Shown here: positions 53,294-62,077 of the stretch, piece by piece | Numbering within the stretch: position 1 is the first letter of the stretch | How the letters are laid out: every line of letters begins with the position of its first letter | NCBI RefSeq assembly: GCF_000284375.1 | Contig: NC_017249.1 | Coordinates: 1,178,001-1,242,000 of the forward strand | Origin: Bradyrhizobium japonicum USDA 6 | GTDB taxonomy: Bacteria; Pseudomonadota; Alphaproteobacteria; Rhizobiales; Xanthobacteraceae | DNA length: 64,000 bases | Reading direction: 5' to 3' | Position numbers and translations under genes: made by a program | The notes under the pieces: generated by a model | Told to the model about the DNA's origin: nothing | The model's input: the letters and a program-made list of their open reading frames with translations, nothing else | Database searches by the model: none

Positions 53294-54052
53294 ATGACAA
53301 AGGCTGAAGCGACACCGGTCCTCGAGCTGACCGGCATCGGCAAGGAGTTCGGCGCAATCCGCGCGCTGCACGGCGTCGACCTGCAGGTCCAGCCCGGCGA
53401 GGTCGTCGGCCTGATGGGCGACAACGGCGCGGGCAAGTCCACGCTGGTCAAGATCATCGCCGGCAATTTCCGTCCCAGCCATGGCGAGATCCGCTTTGCC
53501 GGCAACGCTGTCCATTTCAACCGGCCCGTCGATGCCCGCGGCGTCGGCATCGAGGTCGTCTACCAGGACCTCGCGCTCGCCGACAATCTGACGGCTGCTG
53601 CCAACGTCTTCCTCGGCCGCGAGTTGAAGCGCAGGTTCGGCCCGCTCGCATTGCTCGACCACAAGGCGATGGCGGCGCGTGCGCTGGAGCTGTTCGGCGA
53701 ATTGCGCTCGGAGACGCGGCCCGACGATCTCGTCAAGCAGATGTCCGGCGGCCAGCGCCAGGCGGTTGCGATCGCGCGGACGCGCCTCTCCAACGCGCGG
53801 CTGGTCATGATGGACGAGCCGACTGCCGCGATCTCGGTGCGCCAGGTCGAGCAGGTGCTCGGCCTGATCCACCGGCTGAAGGAGCAGGGCGTCGCCGTCA
53901 TGCTGATCTCGCACCGCATGCCCGATGTGTTCGCGGTGTGCGACCGCGTGATCGTCATGCGCCGCGGCGAGAAGCGGGCCGACAAGCCGATCCACCAGAC
54001 GTCGCCCGAGGAAGTCACCGCACTGATCACCGGCGCGAAGGAGGCGGCGTGA
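53294..54052 (+). CDS. Sugar ABC transporter ATPase (single-domain)
   Basis: A 252-residue ABC ATPase. Walker A is GDNGAGKST, the signature is MSGGQRQAVAIART and Walker B is RLVMMDEPTAA. Carbohydrate-uptake-2 importers often have a double ATPase of about 500 residues; this one has only one domain, like FrcA. It would form a homodimer with the permease that follows. The permease start overlaps its stop. Confidence 0.9.
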   Translation: MTKAEATPVLELTGIGKEFGAIRALHGVDLQVQPGEVVGLMGDNGAGKSTLVKIIAGNFRPSHGEIRFAGNAVHFNRPVDARGVGIEVVYQDLALADNLTAAANVFLGRELKRRFGPLALLDHKAMAARALELFGELRSETRPDDLVKQMSGGQRQAVAIARTRLSNARLVMMDEPTAAISVRQVEQVLGLIHRLKEQGVAVMLISHRMPDVFAVCDRVIVMRRGEKRADKPIHQTSPEEVTALITGAKEAA

Positions 54053-55134
54053 TGGCCATGCCCTTGGAATCTCCGATCAGCTTCACCAATGTCGGCCGGA
54101 TCAGATGGTGGCAGCGCGGCATCTTCGCCTCCCAGACCGGCTATGTCCTGCTCGCGCTGGCGATGCTGCTGGTGGTGATGCATTTCGCCAGCCCCTATTT
54201 CTTCACCGAAGGCAACATGCAGAACGTGGCGAAGAATTTCTCGTTCATCGCCATCGCCACCCTCGGCGTCACCTTCGTGATCATCACCGGCGGCATCGAT
54301 TTGTCGGTCGGCTCGATGATGTGCTTCTCCGCCATGATCACCTCGATGGTCATGACCGAGCTGTCGGCGCCCGGCTCGCCCGCAGGCTCGTTGTTCGTGC
54401 ATATGGCCGCTGACGGCAAGACCGTGCTGGCCAACGTGCCGGGTCTGATCCTGCTGATCTCGATCCTCGCGGGGCTCGGCGTCGCGCTGATCGCGGGCCT
54501 CGTCAACGGCTTCTGTATCGCCGTGCTCGGCCTGTCGCCCTTCGTCACCACGCTTGGCATGCTCTCGATCGTGCGTGGGCTCGGCTATGTCGTCTCCAAC
54601 GGCCGCGGCAGTTTTCCGGGCGGGCCGGACGCTGATTACTTCTACGCGCTCACCTCGGGCGACGTGCTCGGCGTGCCGGTGCCCTTCATCTACCTCGTGG
54701 TCCTCGCGATGGCGATGGCCGTGGTCCTGCACCACAGCTCGTTCGGCCGCCACGTGTTCGCGCTCGGGGGCAACGAGAAGGCGGCCGAGCTCACGGGCAT
54801 ACCCGTCGTGCGGGTGAAGATCGAGGTCTATGTGATCTGCGCGCTTGCCGCGGGGCTCCAGGGCATCATCATCTCCGGCTGGCTCGGATCGGCGCCCGCC
54901 AACATGGCGACGTCCTACGAGCTCAACGTGATCGCGGCGGCCGTCATCGGCGGCGCCAACCTCGCCGGCGGCATCGGTGGTCCGTTGGGGGCCATCGTCG
55001 GCTGCGTGCTGCTGGAAGTGATCCGCAACGGCCTCGTGCTGGCACAGGTCAGCTCCTACTGGCAGCAGACGCTGGTCGGCGTGATCATCATCCTGGCCGT
55101 GCTGGTCGACCGCATCCGCTCGCGGATGACCTGA
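54052..55134 (+). CDS. Sugar ABC transporter permease
   Basis: A 360-residue permease of the ribose/xylose (CUT2) type. ITGGIDLSVGSMMCFSAMI is the family hallmark, followed by GLSPFVTTLGMLSIVRGLGYV and FALGGNEKAAELTGI. About nine helices are predicted. ATG 54052 overlaps the ATPase stop; the longer frame is a shadow of the ATPase gene. The binding protein gene follows after 94 bp. Confidence 0.92.
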   Translation: MAMPLESPISFTNVGRIRWWQRGIFASQTGYVLLALAMLLVVMHFASPYFFTEGNMQNVAKNFSFIAIATLGVTFVIITGGIDLSVGSMMCFSAMITSMVMTELSAPGSPAGSLFVHMAADGKTVLANVPGLILLISILAGLGVALIAGLVNGFCIAVLGLSPFVTTLGMLSIVRGLGYVVSNGRGSFPGGPDADYFYALTSGDVLGVPVPFIYLVVLAMAMAVVLHHSSFGRHVFALGGNEKAAELTGIPVVRVKIEVYVICALAAGLQGIIISGWLGSAPANMATSYELNVIAAAVIGGANLAGGIGGPLGAIVGCVLLEVIRNGLVLAQVSSYWQQTLVGVIIILAVLVDRIRSRMT

Positions 55135-55228
55135 AATGACGTCGTTCCGGGAGGGCAACGAAAATGTCGCCTGTCCGCTCCCCGGACGATCCTGAGAGGA
55201 TGGGCGCCAGAGAAGGGTGGAGGAAACA

Positions 55229-56161
55229 ATGAGGAAACTTCTTCTTGCCGGCATCGCCGTCGCGATGATGGCGACGCCGACGTTTGCCGCGAACTACCGT
55301 TTCGTGATCGTGCCCAAGGCGATGAACAATCCGTTCTTCGATTTCGCGCGCGACGGCTGCCTGAAGCGTGCCAAGGAGCTCGGTAACGTCGAGTGCATCT
55401 ACAAGGGGCCGGTGGAGCATGAGCCGGCGACGCAGGCGCAGATCATCCAGGACTTCGTCACCCAGAAGGTCGACGGCCTCGCCATCTCGGTCGCCGACGT
55501 TGCGGCCATGACAAAGTCGATCGAGGCGGCGACCGCGGCCGGCATCCCCGTCATCACCTTCGATGCCGATGCGCCTGGCTCCAAGCGGATCGCCTATATC
55601 GGCACCAACAACAAGGAGTTCGGCGTCGCGCTCGGCAAGGAGCTCTTGAAGCTGCGGCCCGATGGCGGCAAATACGCGATGGTCTCGGGCGGTCCGGGCG
55701 CCAAGAATCTCGCCGAGCGCGTCGACGGCGTCCGCGAGGCGCTGAAGGGCTCGAAATGGACCGAGGTCGCGGGCTCACCGACCTTCTGCAACGACGATCC
55801 GGCGCTGGCGGTCCAGCAGATGACGGATATGCGCACCGCAACGCCCGACCTCGCCGCCATCGTTCCCATCGGCGGCTGGCCGATGTTCGCCCCCGAAGGC
55901 TTCAAGGCTTTCGCCTCCAGGAACAAGAAGGACATCGACGCCGGCAAGTTCACGCTGGTCGTCGCCGATACGCTGAAGATGCAGCTTGAACTGCTGCGCG
56001 ACGGCTATGCCAATGCGCTGGTCGGCCAGCGTCCGTTCGAGATGGGCGAGAAGGCGATGGACACGCTGCTCGCCATCAAGAAGGGCGAGAAGGTGCCCGA
56101 GATCGTCTATACCGGCCTCGATCTCGTGACCAAGGACAACGTTGCGCAGATGTTGAAGTAG
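55229..56161 (+). CDS. Sugar ABC transporter periplasmic binding protein
   Basis: A 310-residue binding protein with a signal peptide (residues 1-20, ending TFA). NYRFVIVPKAMNNPFFDFARDGC, VDGLAISVADVAAM and GIPVITFDADAPGS match the periplasmic-binding-protein 4 (CUT2) family. GGAGG precedes ATG 55229. It gives substrate to the permease above. The sugar may be xylose or another pentose or deoxysugar. A perfect hairpin follows the gene. Confidence 0.92.
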   Translation: MRKLLLAGIAVAMMATPTFAANYRFVIVPKAMNNPFFDFARDGCLKRAKELGNVECIYKGPVEHEPATQAQIIQDFVTQKVDGLAISVADVAAMTKSIEAATAAGIPVITFDADAPGSKRIAYIGTNNKEFGVALGKELLKLRPDGGKYAMVSGGPGAKNLAERVDGVREALKGSKWTEVAGSPTFCNDDPALAVQQMTDMRTATPDLAAIVPIGGWPMFAPEGFKAFASRNKKDIDAGKFTLVVADTLKMQLELLRDGYANALVGQRPFEMGEKAMDTLLAIKKGEKVPEIVYTGLDLVTKDNVAQMLK

Positions 56162-56191
56162 GAGCGCTGCCAGCCCCGTGCTCCTGCGCGC

Positions 56192-56224
56192 CTCTCCCGC
56201 TTGCGGTTTCCGCAAGCGGGAGAG
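56192..56224. repeat. Perfect 15-bp hairpin repeat between the binding protein and aldo/keto reductase genes
   Basis: CTCTCCCGCTTGCGG and CCGCAAGCGGGAGAG around a three-base loop. The same CTCTCCCGC / GCGGGAGAG core occurs at 63570-63589, so it is a dispersed repeat. No T run follows. Confidence 0.7.
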
Positions 56225-56267
56225 ATGATTGGACGGTTGGAAGGAAGACTTTTGGAAGGCAATGGGA

Positions 56268-57245
56268 ATGAAACGGTCGCGGCTCGGCTCCCTCGACGTC
56301 ACCTCAATCGGTCTCGGTTCGGCCCCGCTCGGCGGATTGTTCACCGCCGTCAGCGATGCCGATGCGCTCGCCACGATCGAGCGCGCCTGGTCGGCCGGCA
56401 TCCGCTTCTACGATACCGCGCCGCTCTACGGCTTTGGCCTCGCCGAACGGCGGATCGGCGCCTTCCTGCGGCAGCAGCCGCGCGACTCCTACGTCATCTC
56501 GACCAAGGTCGGTCGCCTGCTGCGCGCGCCTGATGGCGCCGCCGCCGAGGACGCGCACTACAAGGGCACGTCGCGCGAGCGGCCGGTGTTCGACTTCTCC
56601 CATGACGGCGTGATGCGTTCGGTGGAGGAGAGCCTGACGCGCCTTGGGCTCGACCGCATCGATGTCCTGCTCGTGCATGATCCCGACGATCACTATGACG
56701 ACGCCGTGGCCGGCGCCTTCCGCGCGCTCCAGCGCCTGCGCGCCGACGGCACGGTCAAGGCGATCGGTGCCGGCATGAACCAGTCGGAAATGTTGGTCCG
56801 TTTTGCCCAGGCCGTTCCGGTCGACTGCTTCCTGCTCGCCGGCCGCTACACGCTGCTCGACCAGGGCGCGCTGGATGCGCTGTTTCCGGTCTGCCGCGAG
56901 AGGAACATCGGCATCCTGCTCGGCGGCATCTACAACAGCGGCATTCTGGCCAATCCGCATCCCGGCGCGAAGTTCAACTATCAGGACGCCGACGCGGCGC
57001 TGATCGCGCGTGCGCTCGAGCTAGACGAGCTCTGCCGCAAGCACGGGACCGAGCTGAAGGCCGCCGCGCTCCAGTTCTGCATGGCCCATCCGGCGGTCAC
57101 AATTGCCGTGCTGGGCGCGCGCAACGCCGCGGAAGTTTCCGACAACATCACGATGTCGGAGAAGACGGTGCCGCAAGCCTTCTGGCAGGAGCTGCGTGCG
57201 CGCAAGCTCGTCGATGCGCGCGCGCCGTTGCCGGGGGGAGCGTGA
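56268..57245 (+). CDS. Aldo/keto reductase (aldose 1-dehydrogenase type)
   Basis: A 325-residue aldo/keto reductase. The catalytic aspartate and tyrosine are in FYDTAPLYGFG, the lysine in ISTKVGRLL and the histidine in VLLVHDPDD. It resembles D-threo-aldose 1-dehydrogenase/L-fucose dehydrogenase, which oxidise a sugar to its lactone. ATG 56268 has GGAAGG eight bases upstream. The amidohydrolase starts 4 bp after its stop, so lactone formation and opening probably go together. Confidence 0.87.
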   Translation: MKRSRLGSLDVTSIGLGSAPLGGLFTAVSDADALATIERAWSAGIRFYDTAPLYGFGLAERRIGAFLRQQPRDSYVISTKVGRLLRAPDGAAAEDAHYKGTSRERPVFDFSHDGVMRSVEESLTRLGLDRIDVLLVHDPDDHYDDAVAGAFRALQRLRADGTVKAIGAGMNQSEMLVRFAQAVPVDCFLLAGRYTLLDQGALDALFPVCRERNIGILLGGIYNSGILANPHPGAKFNYQDADAALIARALELDELCRKHGTELKAAALQFCMAHPAVTIAVLGARNAAEVSDNITMSEKTVPQAFWQELRARKLVDARAPLPGGA

Positions 57246-57249
57246 GGGC

Positions 57250-58092
57250 ATGATCATCGACGGCCATCAGCATTTCTGGGATCCGTCGCGCGCCGACTAT
57301 CCCTGGATGGACGCGCCGGAATTGGCCTCGATCCGCCACGCCTTCGGCCCCGCCGATCTCGCGCCGCTGTTGAAAGCAAACGGCATCGACGCGAGCATAT
57401 TGGTGCAGTGCCGCTCCGCGCTGGAGGAGACCGAGGAATTCTTGCGGATCGCGCATGCGGCACCCTCGGTGATTGGCGTCGTCGGCTGGGCCGATCTGAC
57501 GGACGGTGCGCTTGGCGATACGCTCGACCGCTTGCGCGCCTCGCCCGGCGGCGACAAGCTGGCCGGCATTCGTCACCAGGTGCATGACGAGGCCGATCCG
57601 GACTGGTTGCTGCGCGAGGACGTTCAACGCGGCCTCACCGCAACGTTCGCCCGCGATCTCGCCTACGATTTCCTCGTCCGCACCCGCGAATTGCCCGCCG
57701 CGATCGCAACTGCACAGGCCTTTCCGCAAGCGCGTTTCGTGCTTGACCACGCCGCAAAGCCGCCGATCGCCGATGGCGGAAGCGCCGAATGGGCCGATCG
57801 CATCGCGGCTCTCGCGGCCTGCGGCAATGTCTGGTGCAAGATTTCGGGCCTCGCGACGGAAGCGGTGTGGCGTGACTGGGATGCGGAGCGACTGTTTCCG
57901 TTCGTCAAACATGCCGCAACATGTTTTGGCGAGGATCGCCTGATCTTCGGTTCGGACTGGCCGGTGTGTCTGCTTGCCGGGAGTTATGGCGAGATCAAGC
58001 GAGCGCTGGAAGCGTGCCTGGCGAAGCTTGGGCCGCAGGTGCGGGACAAGGCGTTCGGGGTGAATGCGAAGACTGCGTATCGGTTGCCTTGA
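57250..58092 (+). CDS. Amidohydrolase family lactonase (fuconolactonase type)
   Basis: A 280-residue amidohydrolase-2 protein. The metal site HQHFWDP opens the chain, FVLDHAAKPPI holds a further histidine and FGSDWPVCLL the late aspartate. This subgroup includes L-fuconolactone and L-rhamnonolactone hydrolases. It would open the lactone made by the aldo/keto reductase just upstream. It is the last gene of the sugar operon. The sugar itself is not proven. Confidence 0.87.
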   Translation: MIIDGHQHFWDPSRADYPWMDAPELASIRHAFGPADLAPLLKANGIDASILVQCRSALEETEEFLRIAHAAPSVIGVVGWADLTDGALGDTLDRLRASPGGDKLAGIRHQVHDEADPDWLLREDVQRGLTATFARDLAYDFLVRTRELPAAIATAQAFPQARFVLDHAAKPPIADGGSAEWADRIAALAACGNVWCKISGLATEAVWRDWDAERLFPFVKHAATCFGEDRLIFGSDWPVCLLAGSYGEIKRALEACLAKLGPQVRDKAFGVNAKTAYRLP

Positions 58093-58118
58093 TTGCAGTC
58101 GATGCGGGCTTCTTTCTT

Positions 58119-58274
58119 CCTTCTCCCCTTGTGGGAGAAGGTGGCGCGAAGCGCCGGATGAGGGGTATGCCTCCGCGAACTCAACTCTCAAGATTCTCGC
58201 GCGGAGAGATACCCCTCACCCCAGTGAGCCTGCGTCTGCGAGCGGAGATGCCCTCTCCCGCAAGGGGAGAGGGC
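58119..58274. repeat. Composite palindromic repeat after the sugar operon
   Basis: Hairpins CTTCTCCC / GGGAGAAG (58120-58140) and CCCTCTCCC / GGGGAGAGGG (58251-58273) bracket an inner GAGGGGTAT / ATACCCCTC pair (58158-58219). It fills the gap between two converging genes. Confidence 0.65.
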
Positions 58275-58293
58275 ACAGCAACGGGCAGTGTCG

Positions 58294-58659
58294 TTACGCG
58301 CTCGCGGGCACCTGGTCCAGAAATCCCGTGATGCTCCTGATGCGGCCGTCCTTCAGCACGGCGAAGTCGGTGCCCTTGATAGGGCTGTCGACACCGTCGG
58401 GACCCAGGCCCCACGAAAAGCGAACGTGTTCGCCGTAGCCGTTGGGCTCGCCGATCAGCGTGAACTTGAAGTCGGGGAAACGCTGCTGCACGCCCGCGAT
58501 CAGCGCGTCGATGCCGTCCCGGCCATCGCCCTTCATCAGGGGATCGACATAGCTCGCATCCGCCGTCCAGTTTTCGCTGAGCAGTTCGCGACGGCGGCCT
58601 GCGGCGCGCTCGTTCCAGAGCTCGATGTAGCGGCGGGCGATGGTGACGGGGTCGGTCAT
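58294..58659 (-). CDS. SnoaL-like (NTF2 fold) protein
   Basis: A 121-residue protein. IARRYIELWNERAAGRRRELLSENWTADASYVDP and GDGRDGIDALIAGVQQRFPDFKF match the SnoaL-like NTF2-fold pattern, as does VRFSWGLG. Such small cones bind or isomerise hydrophobic ligands. GGAGAGC precedes the ATG. No functional link with its neighbours is seen. Confidence 0.82.
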   Translation of the reverse strand: MTDPVTIARRYIELWNERAAGRRRELLSENWTADASYVDPLMKGDGRDGIDALIAGVQQRFPDFKFTLIGEPNGYGEHVRFSWGLGPDGVDSPIKGTDFAVLKDGRIRSITGFLDQVPASA

Positions 58660-58814
58660 GGTGCTCTCCTTCGATGGCGCCGTGTTCGGCTGTCTCGACT
58701 ATCGAAGGTTCGCACGCGCAGATCGATTACCTCGGAGGTCATGCATACGCAGAAAAGAAGCGCGATGATGCTCTCATCGCGCTTCGGACGTTCGCAATGA
58801 TCTCAGCGCGAAAT

Positions 58815-59165
58815 TTACTTCGCCGCGGTGACCATGATCTCGACGGTGTACTGAGCCGCCGCGAGCTTGGCTTCGACGGTGGCGCGAGCCGGGGTGTTGC
58901 CGGGCGAGACCCAGGCGTCCCACACCGCGTTCATCTCGGCAAAGGTCTTCATGTCGGTGATGTAGATCGTGGCCGAGAGCAGCTTCGACTTGTCGGTGCC
59001 GGCCTTGGCGAGATGGCTGTCGATGGTCGCCAGGATGTCCTGGGTCTGCTTCGTGACGCTTTCACCGGCGGCCTTGTTGGCGACGACTCCGGCGAGATAG
59101 ACGGTGTTGCCGTGCACGACGACCTGGCTCATGCGCGGGCCGGTTTCGAAACGCTGAATGCTCAT
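58815..59165 (-). CDS. RidA/YjgF family protein
   Basis: A 116-residue trimer-forming RidA-like protein. VHGNTVYLAGVVANKAAGESVTKQTQDILATID and SPGNTPARATVEAKLA are family stretches; the arginine in PARATVE corresponds to the imine-binding residue. RidA members hydrolyse reactive enamines and imines. AGGAGATC precedes the ATG. It is a single gene. Confidence 0.9.
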   Translation of the reverse strand: MSIQRFETGPRMSQVVVHGNTVYLAGVVANKAAGESVTKQTQDILATIDSHLAKAGTDKSKLLSATIYITDMKTFAEMNAVWDAWVSPGNTPARATVEAKLAAAQYTVEIMVTAAK

Positions 59166-59245
59166 TGGGGGATCTCCTGGTGGGAATGGCGGCCCTGTCT
59201 AACCCAGCGCTCTACTGTATGCCACCCCGCCAATGCATGCGTCGT

Positions 59246-60154
59246 TTACGGAAACTGACTGAAGAACGACCAGATCGTTTCGGCGCCGTCGATGTCGCGG
59301 TTCTGCGGCCCGAGCAGGCTGGTTGCAATCTTCGGGAAGCGGGCATCCGGAGCGAAGCCGGGCATGCGGTGGCCGCCATGGTTGATGCGATAGAGCACGA
59401 CGTCGTGCCCTTTGGGACAGCGTGAGGAGATCCGTGTGACCGTGGACTGGTCCGCCGGCGCTTTCTCGGGCAAGTCGGTCACCTCGGCGTCGTCGGTCTC
59501 GCAGCCATTGAGCTTGCGCCAGAAGGCCAGCGTCTCTTCGGTGGACCAGAATCCGTCTGCGGCATAATAGCTCGATCCGCGTCCGCCCTCGTAGGGGACC
59601 AGCGGGTCGGCCGTGCCGTTGATGAGCAGCATCGGCAGCGGCCGCGATGGATGACAGGTGACTGCGGTCTCATCCGTGAGGTTCATGATCACGCTCGCGC
59701 CCGCCGCAAACAGATCGGCGCGCGCGCAAACCAGCGTCATCGCCATGGCGCCGCCATTGGAGATGCCGGCGACATAGACGCGCTTCGGGTCGGCGGTGCC
59801 ATTCGTCACCAGCGTCTCGACCAGCTTTGCGATGAAGGCGACGTCGTCGGTGCCCTCGGGCGGGCCGCGGAGCGCCGGTCCAGCCTTCGTCCGCGCATCG
59901 GCCCAGGCATGGTTGAGCCCGTCGGGAAAGACCACGGCAAAACCTTCGCGCTTGGCGACCTGCGGCCACGCCGTTCGCGCGACCATGTCGGCGCCGCGCT
60001 GGGTCTTGCCGTGCAGCACGACCACGAGCGGCACCAGCCGCTTCGCCGGCAGTTGCGCGGTGTACGATCGCTTCACGCCGTGTGTCTCGGCGGATGCAGC
60101 AGAAGCTGCGGCCAATGCCGCAAGAAGCGCCCCGATCTGCATCCACCTCCGCAT
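59246..60154 (-). CDS. Secreted PHB-depolymerase-type esterase (LpqC family)
   Basis: A 302-residue esterase with a signal peptide (residues 1-22). VVVLHGKTQRGADM gives the oxyanion region, VAGISNGGAMAMTL the nucleophile serine (Gly-x-Ser-x-Gly), INGTADPLVPYEGG the aspartate and NHGGHRMPG the histidine. It resembles feruloyl esterase/polyhydroxybutyrate depolymerase LpqC proteins. It starts 3 bp after the FAD dehydrogenase stop, so they are co-transcribed. Confidence 0.88.
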   Translation of the reverse strand: MRRWMQIGALLAALAAASAASAETHGVKRSYTAQLPAKRLVPLVVVLHGKTQRGADMVARTAWPQVAKREGFAVVFPDGLNHAWADARTKAGPALRGPPEGTDDVAFIAKLVETLVTNGTADPKRVYVAGISNGGAMAMTLVCARADLFAAGASVIMNLTDETAVTCHPSRPLPMLLINGTADPLVPYEGGRGSSYYAADGFWSTEETLAFWRKLNGCETDDAEVTDLPEKAPADQSTVTRISSRCPKGHDVVLYRINHGGHRMPGFAPDARFPKIATSLLGPQNRDIDGAETIWSFFSQFP

Positions 60155-60157
60155 GAT

Positions 60158-61828
60158 CTAGCCCACGGCCTTCGCCGCGGCACGGCCGGCATTGCGGCCC
60201 GAGAACAGGCAACCGCCGAGGAAGGTGCCTTCCAGCGAACGATAGCCGTGCACGCCGCCGCCGCCGAAGCCTGCGGCTTCGCCGACCGCATAGAGGCCGG
60301 GAATGACGCTGCCCTCGCTGCCGAACACGCGCGAGTCGAGATCGGTCTCGAAACCGCCGAGCGTCTTGCGGGTGAGGATGTTGAGCTTGACCGCGATCAG
60401 CGGCCCCTGCGCGGGATCGAGGATGCGATGCGGAGAGGCGGTGCGGATCAGCTTGTCGCCGATATAGCGCCGCGCATTGTGGATGTTCATCACCTGCGCA
60501 TCCTTGACGTAGGGATTGGCGATCTCGCGGTCGCGCGCCTCGATCTGCATCCTGACGTGCTCGAGTTTGAGGAGGTCGCTGCCGGCGAGCTTGTTCATGG
60601 CCGCGACGAGATCCTCGATCTTGTCGCGTACGATGAAGTCGACACCATGGCTTTTGAATGCCTCCACCGGCGCCGGCGCGCCCTTGTTGGTGGCGCGGCG
60701 CAGGGTCATCCGCCAGCTCTTGCCGGTCAGATCAGGATTCTGCTCCGAGCCCGACAGCGCAAATTCCTTCTTGATGATGCTCTGGGTCAGGATGAACCAG
60801 GAATAATCATAGCCCGTGGACATGATGTACTGGAGCTGGCCGAGCGTGTCGGAGCCGGGAAACAACGGCGCCGGCAGCCGCGTGCCTGTTGCGTCGAACC
60901 ACATCGAGGATGGGCCGGGCAGGATGCGGATGCCGTGGCGCGGCCAGATCGGATTCCAGTTCTGGATGCCTTCGACATAATGCCACATACGGTCGCGGTT
61001 GATCAGCCGCGCGCCCGATTTCTCGGTGATGCCGATCATGCGGCCGTCGACATGCTCGGGCACGCCGGAGATCATGAACTTCGGCGGCTCGCCAAGCCGC
61101 TTCGGCCAGTTCTGCCGCACCAGCTCGTGATTGCCGCCGATGCCGCCGGACGCCACGATCACGGCCTGCGCCTTCAGCGCGAACTCGCCGACCACGTTGC
61201 GCGACGAGCTCTTGCCACGTTCGACATTGTCAGGGGCGAGCACGGCGCCGCTGATGCCGTCCACCGTGCCGTTGGTGATGGAGAGCGCATCGACGCGATG
61301 GCGGAACCTGAAGGTCAGCCGGCCGCTCTTCATGGCCTCGCGCGCGCGGCGCTCGAACGGTTCGACGATGCCGGGGCCGGTTCCCCAGGTGACGTGGAAG
61401 CGCGGCACCGAATTGCCGTGGCCCATCGCGTCGTAGCCGCCGCGCTCGGCCCAGCCGACCACCGGGAAGATGCGATGCCCCATCGCGCGCAGCCAGTCGC
61501 GTTTCTCGCCCGCCGCAAACGCCACATAGGCCTCGGCCCACTGGCGCGGCCAGAAATCCTCGTCGCGGTCGAAGCCGGCGGTGCCGATCCAGTCCTGCAT
61601 GGCGAGGTCGAAGGAGTCCTTGATGCCGAGCCGGCGCTGCTCGGGAGAGTTGACCAGGAACAGGCCGCCGAACGACCAGAACGCCTGGCCGCCGAGCGAC
61701 TGCTCGCCCTCCTGGTCGACCACGATCACCCGCTTGCCGGCATCGGCAATTTCGGTTGCGGCCACCAGTCCCGATAGTCCCGCACCGACGACGATGACGT
61801 CTGTCTGCTCTACCAAGTGTTCGGCCAT
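60158..61828 (-). CDS. FAD-binding dehydrogenase (3-ketosteroid dehydrogenase/fumarate reductase type)
   Basis: A 556-residue flavoprotein. The FAD loop VIVVGAGLSGLVAATEIADAGKRVIVVDQE opens the chain. VIVASGGIGGNHELVRQNWP and the C-terminal YAVGEAAGFGGGGVHGYRSLEGTFLGGCLFSGRNAGR are typical of KstD-like dehydrogenases. ATG 61828 has GGGGGGA upstream. The substrate is unknown. The esterase that follows by 3 bp may supply it. Confidence 0.88.
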   Translation of the reverse strand: MAEHLVEQTDVIVVGAGLSGLVAATEIADAGKRVIVVDQEGEQSLGGQAFWSFGGLFLVNSPEQRRLGIKDSFDLAMQDWIGTAGFDRDEDFWPRQWAEAYVAFAAGEKRDWLRAMGHRIFPVVGWAERGGYDAMGHGNSVPRFHVTWGTGPGIVEPFERRAREAMKSGRLTFRFRHRVDALSITNGTVDGISGAVLAPDNVERGKSSSRNVVGEFALKAQAVIVASGGIGGNHELVRQNWPKRLGEPPKFMISGVPEHVDGRMIGITEKSGARLINRDRMWHYVEGIQNWNPIWPRHGIRILPGPSSMWFDATGTRLPAPLFPGSDTLGQLQYIMSTGYDYSWFILTQSIIKKEFALSGSEQNPDLTGKSWRMTLRRATNKGAPAPVEAFKSHGVDFIVRDKIEDLVAAMNKLAGSDLLKLEHVRMQIEARDREIANPYVKDAQVMNIHNARRYIGDKLIRTASPHRILDPAQGPLIAVKLNILTRKTLGGFETDLDSRVFGSEGSVIPGLYAVGEAAGFGGGGVHGYRSLEGTFLGGCLFSGRNAGRAAAKAVG

Positions 61829-62077
61829 TAGTTCCCCCCTGTAGTTGTCCGGATTGAAGCCAGCCGTTGCAACTGAGATCAAGGGCTTGGCGCGTAAGGC
61901 ATCGTTAACTTGTTCCAGTTTGGGACCGAGTCGGGCCTGGTGCAGCGCGGGCGCAACACTGGATTTGAATTTGTTTTGAGCCAGCCGGCGTGCCTAGACA
62001 AAACCACGGTTACGACCGACGCTAGCAACACATCACCACCTGACACGCAGATTCGAATTCGACTGGGGCGGGGGACA

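Noticed and set aside
51932..53995. A 687-codon open frame on the minus strand
   Set aside because: It is antisense to xylA and the ABC ATPase and shows no domain-like sequence.
59651..61777. A 708-codon plus-strand frame opposite the FAD dehydrogenase and esterase
   Set aside because: The minus-strand genes have full catalytic motifs, and this frame is an Arg/His/Asp-rich shadow.
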